Both the position numbers and the translations under genes were made by a program. DNA of 64,000 nucleotides, from assembly GCF_001411555.2 (NCBI RefSeq), contig NC_049903.1, forward strand, positions 29,272,583 to 29,336,582. The letters run 5' to 3'. The notes beneath the pieces were generated by a model that made no database searches, had not been told where the DNA came from, and saw only the letters and a program-made list of their open reading frames with translations. Shown here piece after piece: positions 1 through 11,309 of this stretch (its first letter is position 1; every line of letters starts with the position of its first letter). The DNA is from Juglans regia (taxonomy: Eukaryota > Streptophyta > Magnoliopsida > Fagales > Juglandaceae).

Positions 1-1733
1 CAATTTCTCGGGCAGTTTTCGCATGATATGCCATAGACAATATCTATGGCGGCTATTCAGGAAAACAATGGCAATATCATTCTTCATTGCCCGATCTTGG
101 TCTATTATGATTACTTTAGGTGCTGTCCATTCATGCACTCTAGCCATGCTTCAAACAACCAACCAAAAGTATTTGTATCCTCACCTGAAATCAAACCTGC
201 CCCTAATAGTATGGACTGCCCATGATGATTGACACCAACGAAGGGAGCAAACGGCATCCCGTACCTATTTGTGAGGTACGTCGTATCGAACGTGATAACA
301 TTTCCAAAATACTCGTATGCTGCTCGACTTCGTGCGTCAGCCCAAAACACATTCTTAACTCTGCACTCATCATCCACATCCATGACTGACACAAAGCCAT
401 CATTCATCGCCCTCATTCTCTTAAAGTAGTCATTCAATATTTCACCACCTCCTTTACCTAGCCTCAAATGTCTAGCTTTCTCAATAAAATTTTGACAATC
501 TTTCTCATGGAATTCTAACTTCTTAAACCCCCTCGTTTCAGTCACAAGTGTTTGAAAATTCTTATTCATCCTAATACCCGCTCTATCATTCAATTCGAGC
601 ACCTCTGACTATATTCATCTAAATATTTATGAGATCTAAAAAATCTAGACTTTTGTGGACTCACTGTATCGTGATTATGTACAAGATCAATGGTGGTCAA
701 GACCCATACCCCATTCACTAAGTGAGCATTCATCTTCGCCTTACAATCTGTTTTAATTGTTGGTCGTGGCTTTGATAAATTGTTGTGGCTAGGATGGTAC
801 CTACCACCACGTGTACATCCAATCGTTACATACTTTGCACTCCCATCTACCTCTCTCTTCATCTTTTTTGTGATAACACCGAAATCCTCTTACTTGGCAT
901 ATCGTTTGTAATAGGCTAAAACATCTTTATCAGTTGTAAACACCATCCCAGATTTTAGAGGCTCAACTCTTTCATAATCTTCTGATACTTCATTTGTCCC
1001 CTCTGCATCCGGCTCTATGTTGACGTTGGATGAAGTTTCTGAAAATAATATTTACGTTTAGGTTAGCATTTTTGTTATATGTAATATGCTAAAATAATAT
1101 GACAAAAATATTGATCGTTCAGTTGCGACATACCTCCAACATGTTTTTCACTTTCAGCACTAATTGACATAGTTGATGAATGACTTGGGCAGTGTGGGTA
1201 GAGTATAGTTGGTCCGCACGGTGGCATCGCCGGATGCTGCAAATACCCACTAGGTTAGAACGAATTGGATGCACGTGCATACAAGAAAAGATTTCTCAAA
1301 CATAAAAACATAATACCTTCATCATATCTTCAACTGGTCTCAAATCCTCAAGATTACTCGAAGGAGGAACTGGCATAGTTGGTCAAAATGGTAGCATTGT
1401 AGGATGCTGCAATTACCAATTATGTTAGAAAGACTCCATTATAGAGACTCGGTCGCACGCAACTAAAAATATTTAATGAAAAAAAATATGTCTACCTGGT
1501 TATCCCAAACATACGGATATGAATTTGGATATGTATTTGATGGTAGCATACTTGGTGGGTAGTATGGAATTAGCGGATCATGATATCCCTGTAACAAAGT
1601 GTAAAAAATGTATTAACTTATTGTTGCAATGTAAAACATTAACAACATTTTCAACTAACAATGTGTATCATACCTGATTCGGTGAAATCGATGTCGAAGG
1701 CATAAGTGGTCTTTTATCTTCTCCATCACCCAT
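1..1733 (-). pseudogene. FAR1-related (MULE transposase-derived) gene, degraded, 3' end outside window
   Basis: Read on the minus strand, five exons can be traced: 1733-1674 (ATG at 1733), 1588-1496, 1406-1317, 1236-1134 and 1038 to the window edge. All junctions are GT/AG and phases are consistent. The last exon holds a FAR1 DNA-binding domain (about 990-620; conserved C and H residues around IGCTRGG, CKAKMN and VHNHD). It continues into a MULE transposase-like domain (about 600-1) with VITFDTTYLTNRYGMPFAPF and, at the edge, IIIDQDRAMKN. FAR1/FRS proteins are nuclear regulators domesticated from Mutator-like transposases. Lesions: in-frame stops at 1383-1385 and 890-892, a 1-base frameshift near 600, and another near 110-125. 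Exons 3 and 4 both begin with an HPxMxP stretch and look like a duplicated exon. It could be an FRS gene or a MULE/Jittery-type transposase; the domain order does not separate these. Confidence 0.8.
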
Positions 1734-2587
1734 CACTATGATAAAATAGCACTAAAATGATAGATGTGTATCAATCAGAATCATGATTGTCATTCATTTT
1801 CTCATGAAAAGCAACCAAAGAGAAAATTTAGAAAATATATCATTAACCTATTTAACTATCTTGTACACACAACAAACATTTGTCCCGACCCGATCCGACC
1901 CCACCCATCCAAGGCCAACCAAACTTCATGAAGTTTGTTTTCTTTTTGTTTATTATTTGTCTTTTATAGTGTATTACTTTTTTTTCTCCATCCTCTATAA
2001 TTGACAAACCAACCAACAGGTGATTGATTCCTAGCAATTTCTTGCGGTGACATACCAAAAACAAACTCTTTTCTTAGTTCCCAACACGATAGCTTTTAAG
2101 ATCCTCTTTAGATTTGCATTTATATGTGGACTTCACAAGCTTTCACCAATCCAAAACATCAGCTAGCTAGTTTGTTTCTCTGTGAAAAATAAAACACAAA
2201 AGTTTACAAAAAAGGTCCACAAACCCCAAAAACAGAACACAACACCCCCACAAAACAGAATACAAAGCTCCACAAAACCTCACAAAACTCCCATACAAAC
2301 AAAAAAACTCCACAAAACAGAACAAAAAGCCCCACAAACCCCCCAAAACAAAACACAATAGCCCCCACAAAACTCCACAAAAACACAGATAAAAAAAAAA
2401 CACAAACTCACACATCTATTAAATATAAAAACACACAAAATGATAGAAATGGAGAGACAAAACTAAAAGAGAAAAATAGAAATACTTTCTTTCATTTCTT
2501 ACCCTTGTGAAAAAGCAGAACAATGCAATGAGTTGGGTGGTGGAAAAGGATGATGCCGAATGGGTTACATGGGACAAATGCCGGGCT
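1734..2587. other. Intergenic, with C/A-rich low-complexity tract
   Basis: No gene is seen. About 2165-2410 is almost free of G on the plus strand and is built from short CCACAAAAC/CCCCAAAAC-type blocks. The long minus-strand reading frames here are low-complexity G/T translations (runs of F, G, W, C, L) and are not credible proteins. Confidence 0.6.
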
Positions 2588-2720
2588 GGGGGGAAGATTC
2601 GGGACGAGTGACATTGGGGATCGGGGGGGAAGACGCAGGACCAGGACCAGGGGGAAGACGCGGGACCAGGGAGAGTAACGTGGGGGGAAGACGTAATGGG
2701 GGGTGTTTTGGGGGAAGATT
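2588..2720 (+). repeat. G-rich array with repeated GGGGGAAGA
   Basis: Five copies of GGGGGAAGA, spaced irregularly and separated by GGGAC/GGACCAGG blocks, lie just before an A-run and a T-run. Many runs of three or more Gs sit on the plus strand, so G-quadruplex formation is plausible. The array is about 0.9 kb upstream of the start of the FAR1-related pseudogene. Confidence 0.6.
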
Positions 2721-3126
2721 AAAAAAAAAAAAAAACAGAATGCATCGTTTTAATTTTTTTTTTTTTAAAAGAAGAAAAAAAAAACAAAAGAAAAATCAAT
2801 GTGTGGAGGTTGTAGGAACAGTAGGCGTTTGAGTAGAAGTTCTCTTTTTACTATTGGTTATTTTCTCACCAGTCTTCAATCTTCATTCCCTCACACGTGT
2901 ACAATTACAATTTCAGACGATTGATAACACGATCATGCTAGGATGTCTTTTAAATATGCCTCCTAAAAGTGCCTCTTAGTCTATTTTATTTATTTATTTA
3001 TTAATGTAAAAAAGTTGCACACACAAATTAAATAATAGCAATGTTTTAAATATTAAAAAATAAAAATAAATAATAAATAAAATACACTAGAAAAATATTT
3101 GAAGGGCACACCTAAACATTTTTCTT

Positions 3127-4077
3127 CCAAAAACAATTACTGCAGTCGCCTCGTGTAGCCGCGGTGCAAACGGCTCTGACGTGGTCAAAAATAAAAACAA
3201 AACGCACCGTTTTGACATGGCCTCAGATCTTTACCCTACCTCCTTCAGTTTCCCTCCCTCTTTTTTCCTCCCTCCATTTCTCTCCCTCGAAAACGATTTC
3301 GCCATTGCTGAGAAAACGTGCAGAACACATTAAATTAGTCGTAAAACAATGAAAACAAAACGACTTATATGAACAAGTTTTTAGACACAAGTTTTGAACT
3401 TTAAAAGAAAATGAAATGCAATAAAATCAATTTGAATATGGAGTTCAAATGAAAAGTCTTCCCGAGGGATCAAGATCCAAATCAAAAGAACCTGAATAGA
3501 CTCGATTCTCAAACGGTTAAACCAGCAAAAATTAAAACAATAAAAAGGAGAAAAATATAGGAGCTTCGATAATGGATGAGAATCTAACAAAACCAAGGCC
3601 AAGGGAGACTCATATCAGTAGCTTGTCTTATAGGCCAAAATAAAAGAGTTTCAATCTTTTTGGGTAAGGAAAGTTTAATATTTGATGAAGAGAAAAACAT
3701 GGGTTTGAAACGCCAGATTTACTTATGCAACGAAACATAACAACAGGTAATGAAGCAAATCGTACAAGAGCATAGAAGTCTTACCATAGAACATGAGTTT
3801 CTAATGTTGAACTTCAAAAGACTTGCTTCAATTTCTTTCTAACAAAAAGTTGCTAAATCAAGCGGAGACTCATCTGAAGAATAAACTTCGAAAATAGGAG
3901 TGCGACAGAACGAATAAGGTAAAGCAAAGGTCTCAGTGAATAAGGTAAAACGAATGGGTTTTACTCCCTTTCATATCCATATTAGTTTTCGTTTTTGCTT
4001 TTTAAAAAAATATATATATTAGCTGGCGTCAGCTGACTTCACGGCGTCTACATGAGACGACTGTATATAGAATAATT
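3127..4077. mobile_element. Mutator-like non-autonomous element (951 bp)
   Basis: The insertion is defined by comparison with the empty site in the paralogous copy (near 37318-37330). Imperfect terminal inverted repeats are visible: the left end carries ACAATTACTG then CAGTCGCCTCGTGTAG, and the right end, reversed, carries ACAATTATTC then CAGTCGTCTCATGTAG. Flanking 9-mers ATTTTTCTT (3118-3126) and GTCTTTCTT (4078-4086) fit a 9-bp target duplication with two changes, typical of MULEs. No transposase is encoded, and the short reading frames inside are not recognisable. Confidence 0.6.
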
Positions 4078-4571
4078 GTCTTTCTTAATAATAAATAGAC
4101 GATGTATTCATTGTATAACTATATAATTACTGCTAAAACTAAGAATGGTACAATTATACACGAAAAGAAAGAATGAATGATATATTTATGCAGAGATTTA
4201 CACAGTGAAAATTTATGCGGCAATTTTTATGTGGAGAAATTACTATTAAAAATTAAGGTCTATGACCTGATTAACATAATACTAATTTCTAAAAAGAATG
4301 CCTGGAGTTTAAACTCCCTCCTCCCTTCAAAAAAAAAAAAAAAGATAGGCAAAATTATAGTTGCAATTTTAAATGTGTAAGCTTTTTTACATCCTTTTAG
4401 AATAAATTTGAAATTTACGTAAAATTAATAATTTTTTAATGACAGATATTACTTTTTTTTTTTCAAAATTAATAACGAGTCTTAATTATTCTATTAATAT
4501 ACATCTCCAAATAATCGGTAATAAAAACAAAAACCGACAGTCAAGACCCAATAAAATCGCCGCATAAATTT

Positions 4572-5766
4572 TCACCGTCTACATCATTCACTCCGCCGAT
4601 GAGACGAGGACGACGGGCTACTTCCCCAGTCAATTGGTTAAATCGTTCCCAAGAACAATTCTGATAAGTAATTTCCCACATCTTCAGGGGTAAATCTGAC
4701 ATATAACCTCGCGTTCCTCTCTCCTCTTCCGGTTATTGGCCGATACTTGTCATAAATTTTTTGATAAACCGGTTCGATCTTTGTCGCGATAGACACCTTC
4801 ATTTCGTCTCGGAGGTTCAGGTCCGATACAACGAGTGTATCCTATTTCAGATACGCTTCTTCGAAGCTCGAACTGAATTTCCTGAAAATCTCCTTTGCTT
4901 CTGCTAAGGAAATCTCAGCGGTTGGGTTCTCCGGTAGTGACTCGATCACCTTGCCCCAGGCTAGTCGCTCGTATTTCGCAAGCCAAGCTATACTCATGGA
5001 AATTGCCGTTGCCGGAGATTCGTCGGATTGTGGACTGTCAAAGTAAGATTCCGGTAATGAGGATTTCGCAGGCTGAGGCCAGTCGGCAAAAATGTCACCT
5101 AGGATGTTACTGTAATCGGCGAGGAGCGAGAGGTAATTCATCGCGCGGACCAGCGATCTAGACGAGTTCTTTTGGATCGCTGATTCGAAGTCCGATAGCA
5201 TTGCGCGCACCGACTATTTGAGACGGATAAGTGAGGTGATGGCTTGGTATCGGACGCTGGCAGTTGATTCGAAAGAGAATATGGACTCAATCTCGGGCCA
5301 GTTTTCGGAGATCGCGGTGTATATGTCGAGCACCCGAAAAATCTTCTCGGGAGATTTCTTGCTTTTGGCGACGACTTCAGGGAAACTGAACAGAATAGTA
5401 GCTCCTTGTTTGGAAATCTCGGTGAAGCACGATTCTCTGATGGAGTCCGAGGAGGCGAAGACGTGATCGCACAGTATTTTCTCACCAGTGAAGAGGGTCC
5501 TCATGGATATTTTCACTGTGTCCAACCAGTTCTTGATTTTCGACTCGAGCACTTCCCAGTCCATCTTGTTGAGTTGCGAGGAGCTCAGTTTCTCTACGCC
5601 GAGATGATAAACGCCTTCATCCACTATTGATTGTCTGATGATTTTGTAAATACTGACGCACTCTTTGGCATAACCGGAGGAGATCGTGCACTCGGCTATG
5701 GACCTCAAGTCCGCCATGGCAATGGAAGAAACCTCCTCGACTTCCTCGATGGAAGCCTCTGCAGGG
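4572..5766 (-). pseudogene. EXO70H pseudogene, 5'-truncated paralogue of 38008-39936
   Basis: This minus-strand copy aligns with about residue 172 to the C-terminus of the intact EXO70H at 38008-39936. Lesions: the N-terminal ~170 residues are gone, replaced at about 5766 by LRR-kinase sequence on the other strand. A 61-residue in-frame deletion removes the region after SIAWL, and a 10-residue in-frame deletion removes DGGVHSVTLH. In-frame stops lie at 5214-5216 (in place of Gly-Glu), 4842-4844 (Gln to stop) and 4638-4640 (Glu to stop). The rest is well conserved, for example SMRTLFTGE and ENWPEIESIFSFEST, so decay is fairly recent. No functional exocyst subunit can be made from it. Confidence 0.93.
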
Positions 5767-6341
5767 CCAGCAATACCTCAAGTCCTTGCAAGTGGTATGA
5801 TATTTCTTGCACTGCCCGTGGAAGCATCACAAAGATTAACTTAGCTAATAACTATTTGAAAGGTACGTTGAAACTCAAATTTTCTTCCTTCCCAAATTTA
5901 TACTTTGTTGATCTTCATGGAAATGGACTTCAAGGGAGCATCCCTAGTGACATAGGTACTCTATCAAACCTCACCTTCCTTGACCTGTCCTTCAATTAAC
6001 TTACAGGTGAGATACCTCTTTCCATCGTAAACCTCACCCAATTACTGACGTTTGGCATTGCTTCTAACAACATCCATGGTTCCATTCCCTTGAAAATAGG
6101 CAACATGAAGAGCTTGAATCACTTATACCTTAGTTTGAACAAAATTAGTGGTTCCATCCCAACATGAATAGGAAACTTGAAGAATCTGATGCGTTTGGAG
6201 CTCAAATCTAACAATCTCATTGGTCCAGTCCCTACCACTCTTGCTGGTTGCTCTAATCTATAGGAGTTGTCATTGAGCCACAACTACTTAACTGGATGAG
6301 TTCCTGATCGCTTGGCTGACCTTCATTCATTAAGTACTATT

Positions 6342-6542
6342 TGTCAAAACTTTTCCCCTTTTTTTTAATTTATTTCATAACAGCATACAAGAGTATATAT
6401 ATAGATACAGGATGAAGCTATTCTAGGATATACAGAATCAAAGGCTAGACATAATGGTTGACCCTCTAAGGACGGGATTTTACAATGAAAGAATTCTTAT
6501 AATTAGTCTGATTTGTTCCCCATTTTACAGCTCACTCCAACA
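6342..6542 (-). repeat. Copia 3' LTR
   Basis: This LTR is nearly identical to 11110-11309. Differences are one C/T, one A/G, an AG/GA pair and one extra base. Confidence 0.95.
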
Positions 6543-6549
6543 GTCCTCC

Positions 6550-7329
6550 TCAAGTTGGTGCATAGATGTCTCTAATGCCCAACTTGTCAAGTGAGATGTG
6601 AAAATTTCTGCTAGATACTGCTTTCGTGAGTACATCTGCTAACTGGTCCTCAGACTTGACAAATGGGAACCGAATAATTTTCTCTTCAAGGTTCTGTTTA
6701 ATGAAGTGACGATCGACCTCAACATGCTTGGTCCGATCATGTTGGATAGGATTATGAGAGATATCAATGGCTACTTTATTGTCACAGAACAGATTCATTT
6801 CTGAGTTGGGAGCAAAGCCTATCTCGGTTAGCAACCTCCTAAGCCAAAGAAGTTCGCATAGGCCCTTGGCCATTCCTCGGAATTCTGCTTCAGCACTGGA
6901 TAATGCTACCACTTTCTGTTTTTTGCTCCTCCATGTAACAAGATTGCCTCCTACGAACGTGAAATAGCCTGAGGTTGACTTCCTGTCTAAAATATTTCCT
7001 GCCTAGTCAGCGTCGGTGTAGCCATCAACCTTCAAATGATCCTTTTTGGAAAACATTAGCCCTTTTCCAGGAGAAGACTTTAAGTACTGCAATATTCTAG
7101 TTACTGCATTCATGTGATCTTCACTAGGACAGTGCATGAATTGGCTCACTACACTCACAGCGTAAGCTATATCCGGTCGAGTATGTGACAAGTAGATGAG
7201 CTTGCCAACTATCCGCTGATACCTCTCTTTATCAGTAGGCACTTGATCGATATATTTCCCAAGTTTATGATTTTGAATAATGGGAGTATCGGCTGGTTTA
7301 TAGTCCAGTAACCCTACTTCAGACAGCAA
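6550..7329 (-). pseudogene. Copia RNase H and connection domain
   Basis: Two minus-strand frames encode the 3' part of a Copia polyprotein. The first (7329-7003) has VGKLIYLSHTRPDIAYAVSV and ends at a stop where a Trp is expected (DAD-stop-AG). The second (6912-6550) carries the RNase H core VALSSAEAEFRGMAKGL and the C-terminal VDRHFIKQNLEE. In between, about 7000-6913 encodes the conserved STSGYFTFVGG stretch out of an open ORF. Confidence 0.93.
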
Positions 7330-7347
7330 GTCTAATATATATTTTCT

Positions 7348-8738
7348 CTAAGATAAAAAAATGCCTTGGCTTGATCTAGACACTTCGATCCCTAGGAAGT
7401 ACTTGAGTCCTCCTAGGTTCTTCATTTCGAATTCAGCTGATAGTTGTTCTTGGAGTCTAGAAATTTCTTCTTGGTCATTACCCGTAATGATCATATTGTC
7501 TACATAGACAATCAATACTGTCACTTTTCCAGATCGATGCTTAAGGAAGAGAGTGTGGTCCGAGTTACTTTGTTGAAAACCATATTTTTTCATAGCTGCA
7601 CTGAATCGTCCAAACCATGCACGAGGTGATTGTTTCAACCCGTACAAGGCTTTTTGTAGCTTACATACAACCTTGTTTCCTGAAGCTGCCGAGTACCCTG
7701 GTGGAGGGTCCATGAAAACTTCTTCTTCTAGATTGCCATGGAGGAATGCGTTCTTTACATCAAACTGGTGTAATGGCCAATCTAAATTTGCTGCAAGAGA
7801 AACAAAACTCTAACAGTGTTTAGCTTTGCCACCGGCGAGAAGGTTTCTTGATAATCAATACCATATGTCTGCGTATATCCCTTTGCCACGAGCCTCACTT
7901 TGTATCGGTCAATTGATCCACTAGCATTGTATTTAATGGAGAAAACCCACTTGCACCCTACTGTCTTCTTTCCTTCCGGCAGTGAAACTAGCCTCCAAGT
8001 ATCATTTTTCTGCAACGCCTCTAATTCCTCCTTTATCACTTGACCCCATCTTGGATTAGAAAGTGCCTCTTCAACATTCCTGGGAATATAGTCTGAGGAT
8101 AGTTGATGTGCAAAGGTCTTGAGTGGTTTGGATAGCCTGTGAGTAGACACATAGTTGGCAATAGGATATTTGGATCGTCTATCTTCCACTTCTGGAGAGT
8201 ATCGGCTTGGTGGCTTGCCCCGATTGTGTCTGTCAGGTAATACATATTGCACAGTCGCATTCAAATTAATCGTGGGAGATGAAATGGTAGGGAAACTTAC
8301 CTCAGTGATATTCTCAAGAGAAGGGCCTTCAGGTACTAAAGAGTGGAGAACTTCATTCTCAGGAAAGGGGCCTTCGGCTTCAACTTCAATCTCAGGAAAT
8401 GAGCATTCGGCTTCAATACGTTCCACACTTTCAGACTCAACTGGTACCACTATATCACTTGCAGCTGCAGGAGCTTCATGAGATTCCATACTTTCAGACT
8501 CAATTGGTTCATTCATATCTACCACTGGAGAGCTCTCAACATGCAGCCTTGTCTCAGTGTCTCCATCATTAGGCTCCTCTGAGTTGCATTCGGGTTGTTC
8601 TTGTTCTGAGTTGTATTCAAATTCGGGCCATGCAGTTGCCAACCAACTCAACTCTTCATCTCGAGGCTCCCCCTGAAGAGATGATTTGGTTGTCGGTGAT
8701 GGGAAGAAGGTTTCCAATTCGAGAAATGTGACATCCAT
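7348..8738 (-). pseudogene. Copia reverse transcriptase, frameshifted, with altered YVDD
   Basis: The frame 8738-7782 holds the linker and the RT N-terminal palm ([17 protein letters not shown], then [20 protein letters not shown]). A frameshift near 7800 moves the reading to 7713-7348 (PPGYSAASGNKVVCKLQKAL, then ALYGLKQSPRAWF). The catalytic motif reads YVDN (about 7497-7508) where Copia RTs have YVDD, so the second metal-binding aspartate is lost. A stop ends the frame at 7348, in IFLS-stop-RKYI. Confidence 0.93.
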
Positions 8739-8902
8739 GGTGATGTAAGTACGGTTGGTGAGGGGGTCGTAGCACCGATACCCTTTCTTATGCAGAGCAT
8801 ACCCCAGGAAAAGACATCAGATTGCACAAGGATCCAACTTGGTACGTTGGTTCTTATGGAGATGAACAAACGCAACACAGCCAAACAACCGTGGGGAAAG
8901 CA

Positions 8903-9787
8903 TTAAGACAGTGGGCAAAGAAACATGGCTTGAAAGAATCTGTAAAGGGTCTGAAAGTTTAAGACTTTAGAAGGCATTCGATTGAGTAGATACACTGCAG
9001 TAGCCACAGCATCATCCCAGTGCCGATGAGGTACATGTGCTCCAATTAATAGAGCCCGTGCTGTCTCTAAGATATGCCGATTCTTCCTTTCAGCAGTGTC
9101 ATTTTGTTGAAGGGTCTGGGAGCATGAAGTTTCATGGATGAGGCCATGGCTTTGGAAGTAAGTTTGAAATTTTTTATTGACATATTCACCTCCATTGTCA
9201 GTACGAAGGGTCTTGATCTTGGTTGAAAACTGTGTTTGGACCATAACATGGAATGATTGAAAAACACCAAAAACTTCTTCTTTTCGTTTAAGCAAATACA
9301 ACCAAGTCATTCGAGTGCAATCATCAACAAAAATTACAAACCACTTAATACCAGATGGAGTAGGTACTGGAGAAGGTCCCCATACATCTGAGTGTACTAA
9401 AGAAAAAGGTATATCCCGTTTGGTTTGGCGTACAGGATAAGGGACTCTATGACTTTTGGCAACAATGCATGTCTTACACTTAAAATCCAAGGGCCATAAA
9501 GTAGAGAATAAAGTTGGAAATAGATGTTTCAAATATCCAAAAGAGGGGTGCCCCAAGCGATTGTGCAGAAGCCAAATTTGCCTTTCTTTGTCACTAGTTG
9601 CATGGTGTATGTGATTGGCTCTTCCTGAGATGAAGTCATCCATGTAGTATAGTCCCCCCTTTTTAGTACCACGCCCAATGATCTCCTTGGTGAGAATATC
9701 CTGAAGAAGACAAAAGGTAGAATACATTAACACCACACAATTGAGGTCTGTTGTAAGTTGACTAACAGATAGCAGTTTATTTGACAA
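8903..9787 (-). pseudogene. Copia integrase
   Basis: It carries the zinc-binding HHCC region (LLHNRLGHPSFGYLKHL ... CKTCIVAKSHR) and the integrase catalytic core. The core has D in HSDVWGPSP, D in LRTDNGGEYV and E in TAERKNRHI. The usual QQNG preceding the glutamate is QQND here. The frame is broken from both the upstream protease and the downstream RT. Confidence 0.92.
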
Positions 9788-9899
9788 AGAAGGAACAAGT
9801 AAAGTGTGAGATAATGAAAGGGAGGAGGATAAGGCAACTGTTCCAGCCCCTGTAACCGGATATTGAACTCCATTAGCATTTGCAATGCGAGTTCGTCTG

Positions 9900-11037
9900 G
9901 GCTGAGTGATGTGCGAAAAATCATGGAATCAAAAGTCATGTGATCGGTGGCCCCGGAGTCTATAATCCACATATCATCATCCCGAGAATGAGATGTAACA
10001 TACACTTGTCCACAGTTACCTTGATCACTGAGTGGTGCGAAATTATTTGTGGATTCGAGTTGCGCAGTAAGGGACAATTGTGGTTCAGCATTGACTATAG
10101 CTGCTCTGCCTGTGCCTTCATTTATGCCAACCCCCTCACGTTTTTTCTTTGCCTGAAAATCACTCCACCAATCAGGATACCCATGTAACTTGAAACAAGT
10201 CTCACGGGTATGTTTCATGTTGCCGCAGTGTGTGCATTTTCCTTCATCAGATTGAGGCTTAGATTTGGATATTGAGTTCAACTTCCTTGGTTTGAAACCT
10301 TTAGACACCATAACTGCACCAGAGGCACTGTCTCCACTAGATGTCATAAAAGTTTGCCGAATATCTTCTCGTCGAACATGGGTGTAGGCCTGCTCAACTG
10401 TAGGAAAAGGTTGTAACTGAAGTACATCACTGCGAATGTTATCCAGCTGGTCATCTAAGCCATCAAGGAAGACATAGACTCTTTCTTCCTGTAAAATGGA
10501 GTTATATTTCTGAATATCAATCGCACATTTTATCGGGTTAGGACGACGGAAATCAATTTCACGCCGTAGGCCTTGAAGATCAGTGTAATATTTTTCAATG
10601 GATACACCAGTTTGTCGCATACGAGTTACACGACGCCAAAGATCATATACTTGGGATGTATCAGTCCCATCAAAGTAAGTTGTGGCAATAGAATCCCAAA
10701 CCTGTTTTGCAGTCGGGAATCGAATGAAATTGCCGATCAGGGAGGATTCCATCGAGTTGATCAACCATCCTTTGACAATGGCGTTTTCAGTCCGCCATTT
10801 TCGGAATGATGGATCTGTTTCAAGAGGTTATGGGGAGTCGCCAGTAATATACCCAAGTTTGTCTTTGCCAGAGATATACATCTAGACAACTTGGGACCAT
10901 AAGGCATAGTTAGAACCATCCAACTTAATGCCAATGGGAACAGTCGAAGAATCAAATGGGGTGTGAGAGGAGGTCTGGACTCTGGTCAAGGCCTCTGTCA
11001 TTTTGGTCGTCCAATCATCAAGACTGGACTCTGCCAT
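9900..11037 (-). pseudogene. Copia gag and protease
   Basis: Gag appears to start at ATG 11037 (MAESSLDDWTTKM, with LDGSNYALWSQVV). It is interrupted by stops near 10881 and 10828 and continues in a long frame from 10764. The CCHC zinc knuckle is CTHCGNMKHTRETC. The aspartic protease motif WIIDSGATDHMT follows at about 9970-9935. The frame then degenerates before the integrase. Confidence 0.9.
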
Positions 11038-11109
11038 GGTTGCTGGACACCAGAACTTCTGGTCAGTGGGTGGATGGAGCAAAGATCCTAGGATCCCTCT
11101 CTGATACCA

Positions 11110-11309
11110 TGTCAAAACTTTTCCTCTTTTTTTTAATTTATTTCATAACAGCGTACAAGAGTATATATATAGATACAGGATGAAGCTATTCTAGGATATA
11201 CGAAATCAAAGGCTAGACATAATGGTTGACCCTCTAAGGACGGGATTTTACAATGAAAGAATTCTTATAATTAGTCTGATTTGTCCCCATTTTACAGCTC
11301 ACTCCAACA
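11110..11309 (-). repeat. Copia 5' LTR
   Basis: This is the upstream LTR of the minus-strand element, next to the Met-tRNA primer-binding site at 11097-11109. No clear TATA box could be assigned with confidence. Confidence 0.95.

Larger units (their letters stand above)
2865..5766. repeat. Duplicated block, copy A (paralogue of 37075-39425)
   Basis: Sequence from about 2865 matches that from about 37075 in the same orientation. Shared landmarks include GATCATGCTAGGATGTC, GTACAATTATACACG and the whole EXO70 3' region. Copy A has an extra 951-bp insertion (3127-4077) and lacks the 199-bp insertion of copy B (37441-37639). Copy A ends abruptly at about 5766, where it joins LRR-kinase sequence. 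The spacer 4087-4570 holds only the duplicated EXO70 downstream sequence. Confidence 0.85.
6342..11309 (-). mobile_element. Ty1/Copia LTR retrotransposon, complete but defective (4,968 bp)
   Basis: It is bounded by 200-bp LTRs (6342-6542 and 11110-11309) that start TG and end CA and differ at about four bases plus one indel. A 5-bp target duplication CTATT lies at 6337-6341 and 11310-11314. It is on the minus strand. The primer-binding site complementary to initiator Met-tRNA (TGGTATCAGAG on the minus strand) adjoins the right LTR at 11109, and a purine tract (GAGGAGGAC) adjoins the left LTR at about 6543-6551. The domain order gag-protease-integrase-RT-RNase H is that of Copia. Several stops and frameshifts make it non-autonomous. 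It sits in an LRR exon of the kinase pseudogene. Confidence 0.96.

Noticed and set aside
2167..2415. 82-codon minus-strand frame rich in F, W, C, G
   Set aside because: Translation of a C/A-rich low-complexity tract; no start context, domain or homologue.
5631..5999. 122-codon frame as a novel fusion protein
   Set aside because: Its first 45 or so codons are antisense EXO70 and the rest is a decayed LRR piece; it is better explained as a chance frame over a rearrangement. The rearrangement itself is kept as a finding.
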